DNA of 64,000 nt from Alphaproteobacteria bacterium (lineage in GTDB: Bacteria > Pseudomonadota > Alphaproteobacteria > Caulobacterales > Parvularculaceae): assembly GCA_016125455.1 (NCBI GenBank), contig WGLS01000007.1, forward strand, positions 1 to 64,000, given 5' to 3'. This document shows, in pieces, positions 35,915 to 45,349 of this stretch; within the stretch, counting starts at the first letter, position 1; each line of letters opens with the position of its first letter. A model generated the notes under the pieces. The model saw nothing but the letters and a program-made list of their open reading frames with translations. It was not told the origin of the DNA and ran no database searches. The position numbers and the translations under genes are program-made.

Positions 35915-37448
35915 TCTGGTCAGGGGGCGGCGCCTTGCAGTGGCGCTCAATGAAGTCGCCATGGCCGGGGAGACCGTCGACCGCGCGCGCCAGCACCTTG
36001 CGGAGATCCGAGAAGAAGCCCTGGTACTGTTGAGTTGAGAGCGAAAAGGCGAGCGGGTGCGCGGCGCGGGGCATGAAGCGCTGGCCAACGAGCACCTGCA
36101 GCCAGCCATCCTCCGTGAACAGCTCTTCATGCTCGCGATAGATCCGGCCGCTCGCCCGGAAGAGTTCGACCTTTGCCGCGAGCGTGTCTGGAATGTCCAT
36201 CTCCTGGCAGGCGCGCCAGAATGGCGCTTCGACGCGCTCGTTCGCCTTATAGTGGAGGATGAGGAAATCGCGGATCCGCTCGAACTCGAACCGGGACTGG
36301 CGATTGAACTCGTCAACCAGCGCATCGTCGCAAAAGCGGTCCGGGAACATGGCGATCAGTCGACTGACGCCTGACTGAATGAGATGTATGCTTGTGGATT
36401 CGAGCGGCTCCATGAACCCGCTGGCAAGGCCTAGGGAGACGCAATTCTTCACCCACTGGCGCTTGCGCCGTCCCGTGACGAAACTCAGGAAGCGCGGATC
36501 CGCAGTCGGCGGACCGTCAATGGCGGCGACCAGCGCATCCGCCGCAGCCTGATCATCCATGAAGGCGCTGCAATAGACATGGCCGTTGCCGGTGCGGTGC
36601 TGCAACGGAATGCGCCAGCGCCAACCGGCGTCGCCGGCGATCGACTGGGTAAAGGGCAGCACCGGCTCGGTCCGCGCGCACGGCGCGGCGACGGCCCGGT
36701 CGCAGGGCAACCATCGCGTCCAGTCCTCGTAGCCCGCACTGAGCGCCTGCTCAATGACGAGCCCGCGAAAGCCCGAACAGTCCACGAACAGGTCAGCGGC
36801 GGCCCGACGGCCATCCTCGAGGATGACGGCGTCGACGAAGCCGTCCTCGGGGCGAAGTGCGACGCTCGCAATCCGGCCTTCGACGCGGGCGACGCCGCGC
36901 TCCTCCGCGTACGTCCTCAGCGCCCGGGCATACAGGCCGGCGTCAAAATGGAACGCGTATGCGATGCCGGGCAGTTTCGTGCCGTCGATTTGCTGTAGCC
37001 GAGCGAACCTGTTCGACCTCGCCGCCCGCGCGTTCAGGGAATATGCCCACAGATCGTCGTCGAGGCCGCTGGTCGCGGCGTGCAGCCAGTAATGCTGAAA
37101 CGTCAGTAAACCAATGGACGCGCCTATCGGACCGAAGGCGTGGATATAGGCGTCGCCCGGCCGGGCCCAGTTCCTGAATTCGATCCCCAGCTTGAATGTG
37201 CCCTGCGTCGCCTTGAGGAAGGCGTCTTCGTCGAGGCCGAGGAATTCATTGAACAGCTTGATCTGCGGGATCGTCGCCTCGCCGACGCCGACCGTACCGA
37301 TCTCTTCCGATTCGACGACAGCTATGTCGAGGCGCGGCCCGAAAGCGCGGGCGAGCGCAGCAGCCGCCATCCAGCCGGCCGTCCCGCCGCCGACAATGAC
37401 GACGCTGCGTACGTTTGGGTCGCCATCCGCTCTTTCACGCTCTGTCAT
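35895..37448 (-). CDS. Tryptophan-halogenase-like flavoprotein B
   Basis: A 517-residue paralogue on the opposite strand. VVIVGGGTAGWMAAAAL binds FAD, GEATIPQIKLFNEFLGL has the lysine equivalent to the chloramine-forming residue, and GWRWRIPLQHRTGNGHVY contains the WxWxIP motif. SGFMEPLESTSIHLIQ matches flavoprotein A and the wider family. The start is uncertain among GTG 37457, ATG 37454 and ATG 37448; AAGG is best spaced for 37448. It follows the TonB receptor gene on the same strand, beyond a terminator, and probably has its own promoter or read-through. Substrate and true halogenation are unknown. Confidence 0.88.
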   Translation of the reverse strand: MTERERADGDPNVRSVVIVGGGTAGWMAAAALARAFGPRLDIAVVESEEIGTVGVGEATIPQIKLFNEFLGLDEDAFLKATQGTFKLGIEFRNWARPGDAYIHAFGPIGASIGLLTFQHYWLHAATSGLDDDLWAYSLNARAARSNRFARLQQIDGTKLPGIAYAFHFDAGLYARALRTYAEERGVARVEGRIASVALRPEDGFVDAVILEDGRRAAADLFVDCSGFRGLVIEQALSAGYEDWTRWLPCDRAVAAPCARTEPVLPFTQSIAGDAGWRWRIPLQHRTGNGHVYCSAFMDDQAAADALVAAIDGPPTADPRFLSFVTGRRKRQWVKNCVSLGLASGFMEPLESTSIHLIQSGVSRLIAMFPDRFCDDALVDEFNRQSRFEFERIRDFLILHYKANERVEAPFWRACQEMDIPDTLAAKVELFRASGRIYREHEELFTEDGWLQVLVGQRFMPRAAHPLAFSLSTQQYQGFFSDLRKVLARAVDGLPGHGDFIERHCKAPPPDQIRRVGQ

Positions 37449-37544
37449 GGCCATCACCTTACGTCGCGGGCGCGGTCTTTTGAATGCCGCAGCGCGCGAT
37501 CATCGGCGGGGTCCGGACCGTCACGTCGCCGCTGGGCCGACCGC

Positions 37545-37575
37545 AAAAAAAGCGCCCCCGCCGAAACGGGGACGC
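37545..37575 (-). terminator. Rho-independent terminator of the TonB receptor gene
   Basis: Minus-strand hairpin GCGTCCCCG / CGGGGGCGC (one G-U pair) with a TTTCGG loop, followed by TTTTTTT (37545-37551). It begins about 30 bases past the receptor stop codon and separates the receptor from halogenase-like gene B. Confidence 0.9.
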
Positions 37576-37605
37576 CCTTCACGCGTTCAGGGAGGGATCG
37601 CGCGC

Positions 37606-40419
37606 TTAGAACCGGTAGGACGCCCCGATCAGGAAAGTCCGGCCGAACTGGTTGTAGTCGCGAACAAAGCGGCTGTCGGGCCCTTGCAGGGTGACGAAAG
37701 GCTCGTCGGTGAAGTTCTCGACCTGCCCGACGATGCTGAGGCCGGCGAGCGGCCCGTTGTCCGGGAAGGCGTAGCCGACCTGGGCGTCGAAGATCGTCTC
37801 GCCTTCGACGATGACGAACTGGCCAATCGCGCCGAAGCCTGGCACCTCGCCAAGGAACTGCGAGCGATGGCGCGCGGAGACGCGGGCCGAGAAGCCTGTA
37901 TAACTCGGCTCCCAGTAGAGCGTGACATTGCCGACGCGCTCGGACAGGCCGGGCACCGGAATGCTGACGCCCGGGATGATGTCGACCTTGGAGCCGGTGT
38001 ACGAGAACGAGCCGATCAGGCCGAAGCCATCAAGGCTCTCGGCGAAATCTACGAATGGCACCGAAGCCGACACCTCGACGCCGCGGATGTAGCCGCCGTC
38101 CATATTGTTCTCGACGCCGGTCACGATGCCGACCGTCGATACCGGCACGTCGCCGGGGCTCTGGGTCGGGAAGCCGGCGAAATCGCGCACGCCGATCGGC
38201 AGCGAGATCGTCGGCACATAGTTTTCGAACAGCTTGTAGAACGCCGCGACGGAGAAATAGCCGCCATCGGTGAAGTAGTTCTCATAACTGAGGTCGAAAT
38301 TCGTCGTGATCGTCGGCAGGAGCCGCGGGTTGCCGCCGCTCGCCTGGTAGTAGCTGGTGCTCGAGAACAGCGTGTCTTCGGTCGGCGAGCAGTCGAGCGC
38401 GCCGCCGACGCTCGCCTCGCAGTTCGGGTTGTAGCTGACCTGGACCGACGCGCTCATCTGGTCCATGCGCGGCCGGGTCGCGACCCGCGCCACGCCAATG
38501 CGCACGAACTGGTTCGGCGTGAACTCGAAGCTGAGGTTCATGCTCGGATAGAACTTCGTGAAGGTCAGTCCGTCGGACGTTGACGCGACCGCCACGTTCG
38601 GCGCGACGCCGGTCGCCGCGGCGCCGGTCGAGCTTTGATCCGTGTGCACCACCTGAACGCCGAAATTGCCGCGCAGCGGCACGACGCCGACGTTTGTGTC
38701 GAGGTCGAACTTCACGAAGCCAGTTGTGATCTTTTCTTCGACTTCCCAAGCTTTCGTCAGGACGTCCGCATTGAAGTTCCGGGTCTGGAGGATTTCCGGC
38801 CGCGCGATGAGAGCGAGCGGATCGTAGGAGACCATGCCGCCGAGCCCGAGGAACTCAAGCTGCGTCGGCTCGACCAGCAGATCCGACGGGATCGGCGCGA
38901 AGGTCGCAAAGTTGGCGAGATCGATGAAGAACTCGTCGGCCGCGCGCTCCTTCGAGCGATCGGTATAGTTGACGCCGAGGGTCATCTTGCTGACGCCGCC
39001 GTCCATGTCGTACTCGGCCCAGCCGCGAAGCTGAAGCAGGTCTTCCTCGATCGACGGGCGGTTGAGGAAGCCGACCTGTCCGCCCTGCGCGACCTGCGTG
39101 CCGGTCTGGTCGAAGCGGTCGCCGCCCCAGCCGAGCGGCGAGGTAATGCCGATCAGCGTCGGGTCGGCGTAATTTAGCACGTTCGACGTAAAGCGCGTGC
39201 CCGTCGTCCCGGTGACGAACGACAGTGTATCCGCGGCGCCGTTGGTCTCGCCGGAGCCGGTGCCCGTGTTGGTCTCGAGGATAACGTCTTCGCGGCTGAC
39301 CGTGCTGTAGCCGGCGTCGAATACGAGCTTGAGCCGCTCGCTCGCCTGATAGCCGACATTCCATCCGGCAGCGAAGAGATCCGCGTCGCGCTGTTCGAGG
39401 TCGTTGCGCACAACCCCGCGAACATTGCCGAACGTGCCGGCCGTGACGAAACCGTCCTCGACCGACGCGACCGCATCGGTCGTCACGCCGAACGCATTGA
39501 AGCCGAGCGGAAATTCAATCCCGCGAAGCAAGCGCTCCTCGCTATAGTCCGTATAGAACAGATCGACCTGGGTCTCGAAATTGTCGGTCGGCTGGTACTG
39601 CAGCGATCCGAAGAAACCATCGCGCACGAGGGTTTCCGACTGCGCATAGGGCTTCATGCCGCCGACGATGAATTCGCCGCCGGACGCAGGGCCAATCGCC
39701 GGCGCGCCGCCATAACCCCACGCATTGAAGCGGGTCGCCTGACGCGGCTGGTCGATACGCGCGTAGCCGATCGCAATGCCGAGCGTGTCGTCCATGAACT
39801 GGTCGATGATCGACCCCGAAACCCGATAGCCTTTGTTTGAGGCATCCGCGTTCAGCGCGCCGAGGTCGTTGACGATGCCGCGGGCGTTCAGGACAATCGT
39901 CCGCTCACCGAAATCGAGCGGCTTCAGCGTGCGCAAGTCGACCGTGCCTGAAACGGCCTGGCCGATCAGCGAGGCGTCGGGCGTCTTGTACACCACCGCC
40001 TGGCCGATCAGTTCGCCTGGATAGGCGTCGAATTCCGCAGCGCGGTTCTCGCCGGTCGTCACCTGCTCGCGACCATTCAGGAGCGTTGTCGTGAAGTCAG
40101 GGCCGAGGCCGCGAATCGAGATCGAGCGAGCGCGACCGTTTACCCGCTGGGCGGCGAGGCCAGGAAGCCGTGCCAGCGATTCAGCGATCGAGAAATCCGG
40201 CAACTTGCCAATGTCTTCGGCCGAAATCGCCTCAACGATCGAGGAATTGTCGCGCTTTGCCGCGATCGAATCGCCGATCGACTTGCGAAGGCCTTTGACC
40301 ACGATGACGTCGACCTGGGCGTCAACGTCAACGTCCTCGTCCTGCGCGAAAGCGGTGGGTGAGAAAACAATGGTGGAAGCGCAGCCGAGCAGCGCGCTGC
40401 GAAGCGTGAAACGTTTCAT
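37606..40419 (-). CDS. TonB-dependent receptor, MalA-like maltodextrin type
   Basis: A 937-residue outer-membrane receptor. It has a signal peptide (ending FAQD), a TonB-box region DVIVVKGLRKS, a plug domain with EAISAEDIGKLPDFSIAESL and ISIRGLGPDFTTTLLNGR, a long beta barrel and the terminal strand RTFLIGASYRF ending in Phe. It is of the type linked to maltodextrin uptake in Caulobacter (MalA), which fits the flanking GH13, GH97, MFS and LacI genes. The ATG at 40419 follows GGGAGGGG. An operator-like dyad lies 52 bases upstream, and a terminator follows the gene. Confidence 0.93.
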   Translation of the reverse strand: MKRFTLRSALLGCASTIVFSPTAFAQDEDVDVDAQVDVIVVKGLRKSIGDSIAAKRDNSSIVEAISAEDIGKLPDFSIAESLARLPGLAAQRVNGRARSISIRGLGPDFTTTLLNGREQVTTGENRAAEFDAYPGELIGQAVVYKTPDASLIGQAVSGTVDLRTLKPLDFGERTIVLNARGIVNDLGALNADASNKGYRVSGSIIDQFMDDTLGIAIGYARIDQPRQATRFNAWGYGGAPAIGPASGGEFIVGGMKPYAQSETLVRDGFFGSLQYQPTDNFETQVDLFYTDYSEERLLRGIEFPLGFNAFGVTTDAVASVEDGFVTAGTFGNVRGVVRNDLEQRDADLFAAGWNVGYQASERLKLVFDAGYSTVSREDVILETNTGTGSGETNGAADTLSFVTGTTGTRFTSNVLNYADPTLIGITSPLGWGGDRFDQTGTQVAQGGQVGFLNRPSIEEDLLQLRGWAEYDMDGGVSKMTLGVNYTDRSKERAADEFFIDLANFATFAPIPSDLLVEPTQLEFLGLGGMVSYDPLALIARPEILQTRNFNADVLTKAWEVEEKITTGFVKFDLDTNVGVVPLRGNFGVQVVHTDQSSTGAAATGVAPNVAVASTSDGLTFTKFYPSMNLSFEFTPNQFVRIGVARVATRPRMDQMSASVQVSYNPNCEASVGGALDCSPTEDTLFSSTSYYQASGGNPRLLPTITTNFDLSYENYFTDGGYFSVAAFYKLFENYVPTISLPIGVRDFAGFPTQSPGDVPVSTVGIVTGVENNMDGGYIRGVEVSASVPFVDFAESLDGFGLIGSFSYTGSKVDIIPGVSIPVPGLSERVGNVTLYWEPSYTGFSARVSARHRSQFLGEVPGFGAIGQFVIVEGETIFDAQVGYAFPDNGPLAGLSIVGQVENFTDEPFVTLQGPDSRFVRDYNQFGRTFLIGASYRF

Positions 40420-40470
40420 GATGTCCCCTCCCGGACTTTTCCATGGTTATGAGACGATGTATGCGCGCCT

Positions 40471-40486
40471 TAGCAAACTCTTGCAA
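40471..40486 (+). promoter_or_regulatory. Predicted LacI-family operator 3
   Basis: TAGCAA-ACTC-TTGCAA differs by one base from the TTGCAA-N4-TTGCAA dyad. It lies 52 bases upstream of the TonB receptor start codon. Confidence 0.55.
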
Positions 40487-40635
40487 ACAGTTTTCGCAGC
40501 CGACTCCATTCCGGCGCCGCACCGTGACTGCGAATCCCCGCTTGCCCACCGAAAAGCCCAGATAACGCCAATGAACCCTGGCTTTTTGTTGTGCGCCGCA
40601 ATGCATTTTGCCGTAGGCATATCAGACTCGCGCTG

Positions 40636-40651
40636 ATGAAATTTTTTGCAA
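40636..40651 (-). promoter_or_regulatory. Predicted LacI-family operator 4 (weaker)
   Basis: Minus-strand reading TTGCAA-AAAA-TTTCAT keeps the left half-site and part of the right one. It lies 72 bases before the secreted GH13 amylase start. It is the weakest of the six listed sites. Confidence 0.4.
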
Positions 40652-40722
40652 AGCTCGTCAGAATTGCTAGAAATGCTGTAGGGCTGTCGCACCTTGGGAA
40701 CAGCCGGAATGCGAGGCGACGC

Positions 40723-42642
40723 ATGTTGGAGATCAAGCGAGAAATTGCGTCCGTCCGGCGATGCCAGCCGTTCGCCGCGGCGGTCGCCGTCGCCTTAGCT
40801 GCGGGCGCCAGCGTTGCGGACGCCCGTGCGGCAGGCGGTCAAGCGCAAGTCGAGGCGGCGGACGCAGAGGTCGCCGACCGGCTGCCGATGGATGAGGTTA
40901 TCTACTTCGCCCTGCCCGACAGGGTCGAGAACGGCGACCCCACCAACGACAAGGGCGGCGGCGCAGGCGGCCATCTCGATCACGGCCATGAGCCGACGAT
41001 GAAGGGGTTCTATCATGGCGGCGACCTCGCCGGCCTGACCCGGCGGCTTGACTACGTGGCGAAGCTCGGGGCGACGGCAATATGGCTCGGCCCGATCTAC
41101 CGCAACAAGCCGGTTCAGGGCCCCCAAGGCGCCGAATCGGCCGGGTATCACGGATACTGGATCACCGACTTTCTTGCCGTCGATCCGCATTTCGGAACCG
41201 ACGAGGACATGGCCGCATTCGTCGAGGCCGCCCATGCGCGCGGCATGAAGGTCTATCTCGACATCATCACGAACCACACCGCCGACGTCATCGCCTACCG
41301 CGAATGTCACGACCCTGACTATGCGGGCGAGGACCGCCCCGTCGACGGCTGCCCGTATCGCGGAAAAGGCCCCTATCCGTTCTCGACGCGCGGCGGCGTC
41401 GACGGCGCGGCGATCAATCCGGGCTTCATGGGCGACGGGCCGCCCTTCCAGACGCCGGAAAACTTCTCGAAGCTCCGCCGGGCAGACGCGGCGTACACGC
41501 CGTATGTCCCCACCGGCGAGGAAACTGCGAAGAACCCCGGCTGGCTAAACGACCCGGTCTACTACCACAATCGCGGCGACACGAACTGGCAAGGCGAGAG
41601 CGTCACCTATGGCGATTTCGCGGGCCTCGACGATCTGGCGACGGAGCACCCCGACGTCGTCAGCGGCATGATCGACATTTACAAGGCGTGGATCACGAAG
41701 TTTCGTATCGATGGTTTCCGCATCGACACGGCAAAGCACGTCAACCCGGAATTCTGGCAGGCGTTCGTCCCGGCGATCCTCGAACACGCCGAATCGCTCG
41801 GGATCAGGCATTTCTATGTTTTCGGGGAAGCCTACCACGAGGAGCCGGCCTATCTCGCGCGCCACACCCGGGTCGACGGATTTCCCGCCGTCCTCGACTT
41901 CGGCTTTCAGCGGGCCGTCAAGCGGGTCGTGGCAGAGGGCGAGCCGGCGCTTCGCCTCGACGAGTTCTTCGCCATCGACGATCTCTACGCCGAAGGCGCC
42001 GCGGCGCAGGCGCCCGTCTTCATAGGCAATCACGACATGGGCCGGTTCGCAAGGTTCGTACGCGATGCAAAACCCGGCGTATCCGATGCGGAAGCGCTGG
42101 CGAAAGTCCGCCTCGCCCACGCGATGATGTTTTTCCTGCGCGGCGCGCCGGTAATCTATTACGGCGACGAGCAGGGATTCGTCGGCGACGGATGGGATCA
42201 GGACGCCCGGGAGGACATGTTCCCTAGCCGCGTCGCTTCCTATAACGATAATGATCTCCTCGGCTCCGACGCCTCGACCGCCGCCTCGAATTTCGATACC
42301 ACCCATCCGCTGTTCCGGGAGATCCGCCGGATGTCCGACGCGATCAAGGCCCATCCAGCATTGCGCCGGGGCCGTCAGGTCACCCGGCTCGCCGAAGCCG
42401 ATGGCGGGGCATTTGCTGCGTCGCGGCTCGACCCCTCCGGCGCGGGAGAATTGCTGGTCGCGTTCAATGCCAGCGACGCGCCGCGCGCGCTGACGGTCGA
42501 GGTCGACTACCGGTCGACCCGCTGGCGGGCGGCGATCGGGAACTGCCCGCGCCGCTCGACCGCGGCGGGCGCCATCGAACTGGCCCTGCCCGCATGGGGA
42601 TATGCCGTGTGCGCATCGAATGAATGGAATGCCGAACGATGA
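40723..42642 (+). CDS. Secreted GH13 alpha-amylase
   Basis: A 639-residue exported amylase. The ATG at 40723 (GAGGCG upstream) gives a basic start and a hydrophobic signal segment FAAAVAVALAAGASVADARA. Catalytic regions are DIITNHT, GFRIDTAKH (nucleophile Asp), VFGEAYHE (acid Glu) and IGNHDMGRF. The N-terminal part VIYFALPDRVENGDPTND and insert ECHDPDYAGED resemble periplasmic amylases of alphaproteobacterial maltodextrin loci. It ends overlapping the next GH13 gene as ATGA. It should cut longer maltodextrins delivered by the receptor. Confidence 0.93.
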   Translation: MLEIKREIASVRRCQPFAAAVAVALAAGASVADARAAGGQAQVEAADAEVADRLPMDEVIYFALPDRVENGDPTNDKGGGAGGHLDHGHEPTMKGFYHGGDLAGLTRRLDYVAKLGATAIWLGPIYRNKPVQGPQGAESAGYHGYWITDFLAVDPHFGTDEDMAAFVEAAHARGMKVYLDIITNHTADVIAYRECHDPDYAGEDRPVDGCPYRGKGPYPFSTRGGVDGAAINPGFMGDGPPFQTPENFSKLRRADAAYTPYVPTGEETAKNPGWLNDPVYYHNRGDTNWQGESVTYGDFAGLDDLATEHPDVVSGMIDIYKAWITKFRIDGFRIDTAKHVNPEFWQAFVPAILEHAESLGIRHFYVFGEAYHEEPAYLARHTRVDGFPAVLDFGFQRAVKRVVAEGEPALRLDEFFAIDDLYAEGAAAQAPVFIGNHDMGRFARFVRDAKPGVSDAEALAKVRLAHAMMFFLRGAPVIYYGDEQGFVGDGWDQDAREDMFPSRVASYNDNDLLGSDASTAASNFDTTHPLFREIRRMSDAIKAHPALRRGRQVTRLAEADGGAFAASRLDPSGAGELLVAFNASDAPRALTVEVDYRSTRWRAAIGNCPRRSTAAGAIELALPAWGYAVCASNEWNAER

Positions 42643-44300
42643 CAGCCCTTTCAACGACCGAGCCGAGCGCGGCGCCATTGCCCGAAGCGGCGTCCGCGAG
42701 CGACGCATGGTGGCGCGGCGCCGTCATCTACCAGATATATCCGCGCAGTTTCCTTGATACCGATGGCGACGGGGTCGGCGACTTGCCCGGGATACTCGAG
42801 AAGCTCGACTATGTCGCCGATCTCGGCGTCGAGGCGGTGTGGCTCTCGCCGTTCTTCAAGTCGCCCATGGACGACTATGGCTATGACGTCGCCGACTACC
42901 GCGCTGTCGACCCGGTGTTCGGCGCCCTCGCCGATTTCGATGCGATCATAGAAAAGGCGCATCGCCTGGGCCTGAAGATCATCATCGACCAGGTGTATTC
43001 GCACACGTCCGATCAGCATGAGTGGTTCGTCGAAAGCCGACAGAACCGCGATAACCCGAAGGCCGACTGGTATGTCTGGGCGGACCCGAAGGACGACGGC
43101 TCGCCGCCATGCAACTGGCAGTCCGTGTTCGGCGGCGGCGCGTGGGAATGGGAAAGCCGGCGCCAGCAATACTATCTGCACAATTTCCTGAAGAGCCAAC
43201 CGGATCTCAACGTCCACAATCCGGCGGTTCAGGACGCGCTTCTGGACGTAGCGAAGTTCTGGCTCGATCGCGGCGTCGACGGTTTCCGTCTCGATGCGAT
43301 CAATTTCGCGATGCACGATCCGGCGTTCGGCGACAATCCGCCTGCGCCACGGGACGGCCGGCCGCTGACCCGGCCGTTCGACTACCAGCTACACACGCGC
43401 AGCCAGTCGCATCCGGACATTCCGATGTTTCTCGAGCGAGTCCGGGCCCTGACGGACGCCTATGACGGCATATTCACTGTCGCCGAAGTGGGCGGGCCGG
43501 AACCGATGCGCGAGATGAAAGAGTTCACCCTCGGCGAGAAGCGGCTCAATTCCGCTTATAACTTCACGTTTCTTTATGCGGACAAACTGGATGCGAGTCG
43601 CGCCAGGTCGGCGGTCCGCGCATGGGGCCGGGTCGCGGGCGAAGGCTGGCCGTCCTGGGCGTTCTCCAATCACGATGCGCCCCGGGCGGTCTCGCGCTGG
43701 GCGGCGCCGGCGGATCGCGACCGCGCCGCAAGGCTTCACGCGATGGCGCTCATGACGCTGCGCGGCAACGCCTTCCTCTACCAGGGCGAGGAGCTCGGCC
43801 TGCCGCAGGCGGACATACCCTTCAGCGCCCTGAAGGACCCGGAAGCGATCGCCAACTGGCCGCTGACCCTTGGCCGCGATGGCGCGAGGACGCCAATGCC
43901 GTGGTCGTCGGAAAGGGCGAATGCGGGCTTTTCAAGCGGCTCGCCCTGGCTGCCCGTCGATCCGCGTCATGTGGACCTCGCCGTCGAACGCCAGGCCGCG
44001 GACCCGGAGTCGATGCTGCATTTCGTCCGCAGGCTTATCGCCTTGCGCAGAACCTCGCCGGCGCTTCGAACCGGCGAATTGAAGTTTATTGACGCGGACG
44101 AACCGCTGCTTTGCTTCCGTCGGGGGTCTGGCGACGAAACGCTGCTCTGCGCACTCAATCTGGGGCCGGATGAAATTCCCTTGCCGGCCGACGCAATGAA
44201 TGTCAGGCGGCCATTGCTCGCGTGCGGTCTCAATCATGCCGGAAGCCGGCTCATCGACCGGCTTCCGGGCTATGGCGGGTTCATCGCGTCGCTCGCGTGA
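42639..44300 (+). CDS. GH13 alpha-glucosidase (oligo-1,6-/maltase type)
   Basis: A 553-residue cytoplasmic-type GH13 enzyme without a signal peptide. GAVIYQIYPRSFLDTDGDG starts the barrel; catalytic regions are DQVYSHTSD, GFRLDAINF (nucleophile Asp), FTVAEVGGPE (acid Glu) and FSNHDAPR. The QPDLNVHNPAVQDALLD segment is typical of GH13 subfamily 23-like glucosidases of proteobacteria. It would split maltose and short oligosaccharides imported by the MFS transporter to glucose for glk. The ATG overlaps the amylase stop; it converges with the LacI gene across 20 bases. Confidence 0.93.
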   Translation: MTALSTTEPSAAPLPEAASASDAWWRGAVIYQIYPRSFLDTDGDGVGDLPGILEKLDYVADLGVEAVWLSPFFKSPMDDYGYDVADYRAVDPVFGALADFDAIIEKAHRLGLKIIIDQVYSHTSDQHEWFVESRQNRDNPKADWYVWADPKDDGSPPCNWQSVFGGGAWEWESRRQQYYLHNFLKSQPDLNVHNPAVQDALLDVAKFWLDRGVDGFRLDAINFAMHDPAFGDNPPAPRDGRPLTRPFDYQLHTRSQSHPDIPMFLERVRALTDAYDGIFTVAEVGGPEPMREMKEFTLGEKRLNSAYNFTFLYADKLDASRARSAVRAWGRVAGEGWPSWAFSNHDAPRAVSRWAAPADRDRAARLHAMALMTLRGNAFLYQGEELGLPQADIPFSALKDPEAIANWPLTLGRDGARTPMPWSSERANAGFSSGSPWLPVDPRHVDLAVERQAADPESMLHFVRRLIALRRTSPALRTGELKFIDADEPLLCFRRGSGDETLLCALNLGPDEIPLPADAMNVRRPLLACGLNHAGSRLIDRLPGYGGFIASLA

Positions 44301-44320
44301 GGCGCGTTGTCGCCGGGCGT

Positions 44321-45349
44321 TCAGGCGCCGCAGGATTCCCGCACGATCAGGTCGGTCGGCAATCGCTCCGAGCGAATGTCCTCTCCAGACTTTGAATTGA
44401 TCAGCTTCGAGACGAGCATTCGGCCCGCCTTCGACATATCCTGCGAGATGGTCGTCAATGCGGGGTTCCCGTACCGCGCCAGCAGGACATCGTCATACCC
44501 GACGATCGAGACGTCCTCCGGCACGCGTCGCCCCCGTCGACGCAGCGCGCGAACGGCGCCGAGGGCAATAAGGTCGCTGGCGGCGAAGATGGCGTCGAAT
44601 TCCGCGCGCTGATCGATCAGACGGTCGACGGCGTCCTCGGCGGACTCCACCTCGAAATGAGTGGGCAAGACAAGGGCCGGATCCTCTGCGACGCCCGCCT
44701 CTCTCAGCGCCTCTTCATACCCCGAAAATCGCTGGCGGATCTCCGGGGCGTCAGCGTCGCCGAAAAAGGCGATCCGCCGACGGCCGAGGCGAAGCAGATG
44801 TTGCGTCGCGCGGCGACCGCCCTTGAGATTGTCGCTGCCGACCGAGCAGTATTTCTGTCCAGGCAGCTCCGCGCCCCAGACAACGAAGCGGCTTTCGGTA
44901 TCGACGAGCCGATTGAATGTTTCGTGCAGGACGCTCTGCCCAAGGAACACAACACCCGACGAACGGTTCGTTTCGATCACGTCCGCAAGATCCTCGAAAT
45001 TCTTTGGAGAGACATGCGAGATGACGACGTCGACCTTCGCTTCGCGGGCCGCATCGCCGACGCCGCCGATCAGCTCCATGAAGAACGGGTCCGCCGGCCC
45101 GCCGATCCGGCCAAGCGGCGTCGGGATCGCCAGCGTGATTGTGCCGCTCGAACCGGACAGCATCGCCGGCATTTGCGGTCGGAAGGGGTAACGATGCTGG
45201 CGCGCCAGCATCCAGATGCGCCGCTTCGTCTCGTCACGGACAAGCGGGCTGTCGTTCAGCGCCCGGGAGACCGTCGCCGTCGACACTCCGGCAAGTTCCG
45301 CCAGATCCTCAAGCCGGATCGGTCTTTTTTCCGCGCCCCCGTCGGCCAT
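44321..45349 (-). CDS. LacI-family transcriptional regulator of the glucan locus
   Basis: A 342-residue LacI/GalR regulator. The HTH with hinge (RLEDLAELAGVSTATVSRAL, residues about 12-31) is followed by a periplasmic-binding-protein-like sugar domain (GGRRATQHLLRLGRRRIAFF, FAASDLIALGAVRAL, DVSIVGYDDVLLARY). The start at 45349 shares one base with the MFS stop (TGATG), so the two are co-translated. By position it corresponds to the regulator of the Caulobacter maltose system. It probably binds maltose or a related sugar and the six dyads listed in this annotation. Confidence 0.92.
   Translation of the reverse strand: MADGGAEKRPIRLEDLAELAGVSTATVSRALNDSPLVRDETKRRIWMLARQHRYPFRPQMPAMLSGSSGTITLAIPTPLGRIGGPADPFFMELIGGVGDAAREAKVDVVISHVSPKNFEDLADVIETNRSSGVVFLGQSVLHETFNRLVDTESRFVVWGAELPGQKYCSVGSDNLKGGRRATQHLLRLGRRRIAFFGDADAPEIRQRFSGYEEALREAGVAEDPALVLPTHFEVESAEDAVDRLIDQRAEFDAIFAASDLIALGAVRALRRRGRRVPEDVSIVGYDDVLLARYGNPALTTISQDMSKAGRMLVSKLINSKSGEDIRSERLPTDLIVRESCGA

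Larger units (their letters stand above)
40420..40722. other. Divergent control region, TonB receptor / GH13 amylase
   Basis: This 303-base, relatively AT-rich segment contains no gene. It has operator-like dyads at 40471-40486 (near the receptor start) and 40636-40651 (near the amylase start), plus looser TGC-A matches between them. An in-frame ATG at 40591 upstream of the amylase is ignored because the signal peptide begins at 40723. Confidence 0.6.

Noticed and set aside
40591-40722. Upstream in-frame extension of the secreted amylase
   Set aside because: It would bury the signal peptide; the ATG at 40723 has a ribosome binding site and gives a normal export signal.
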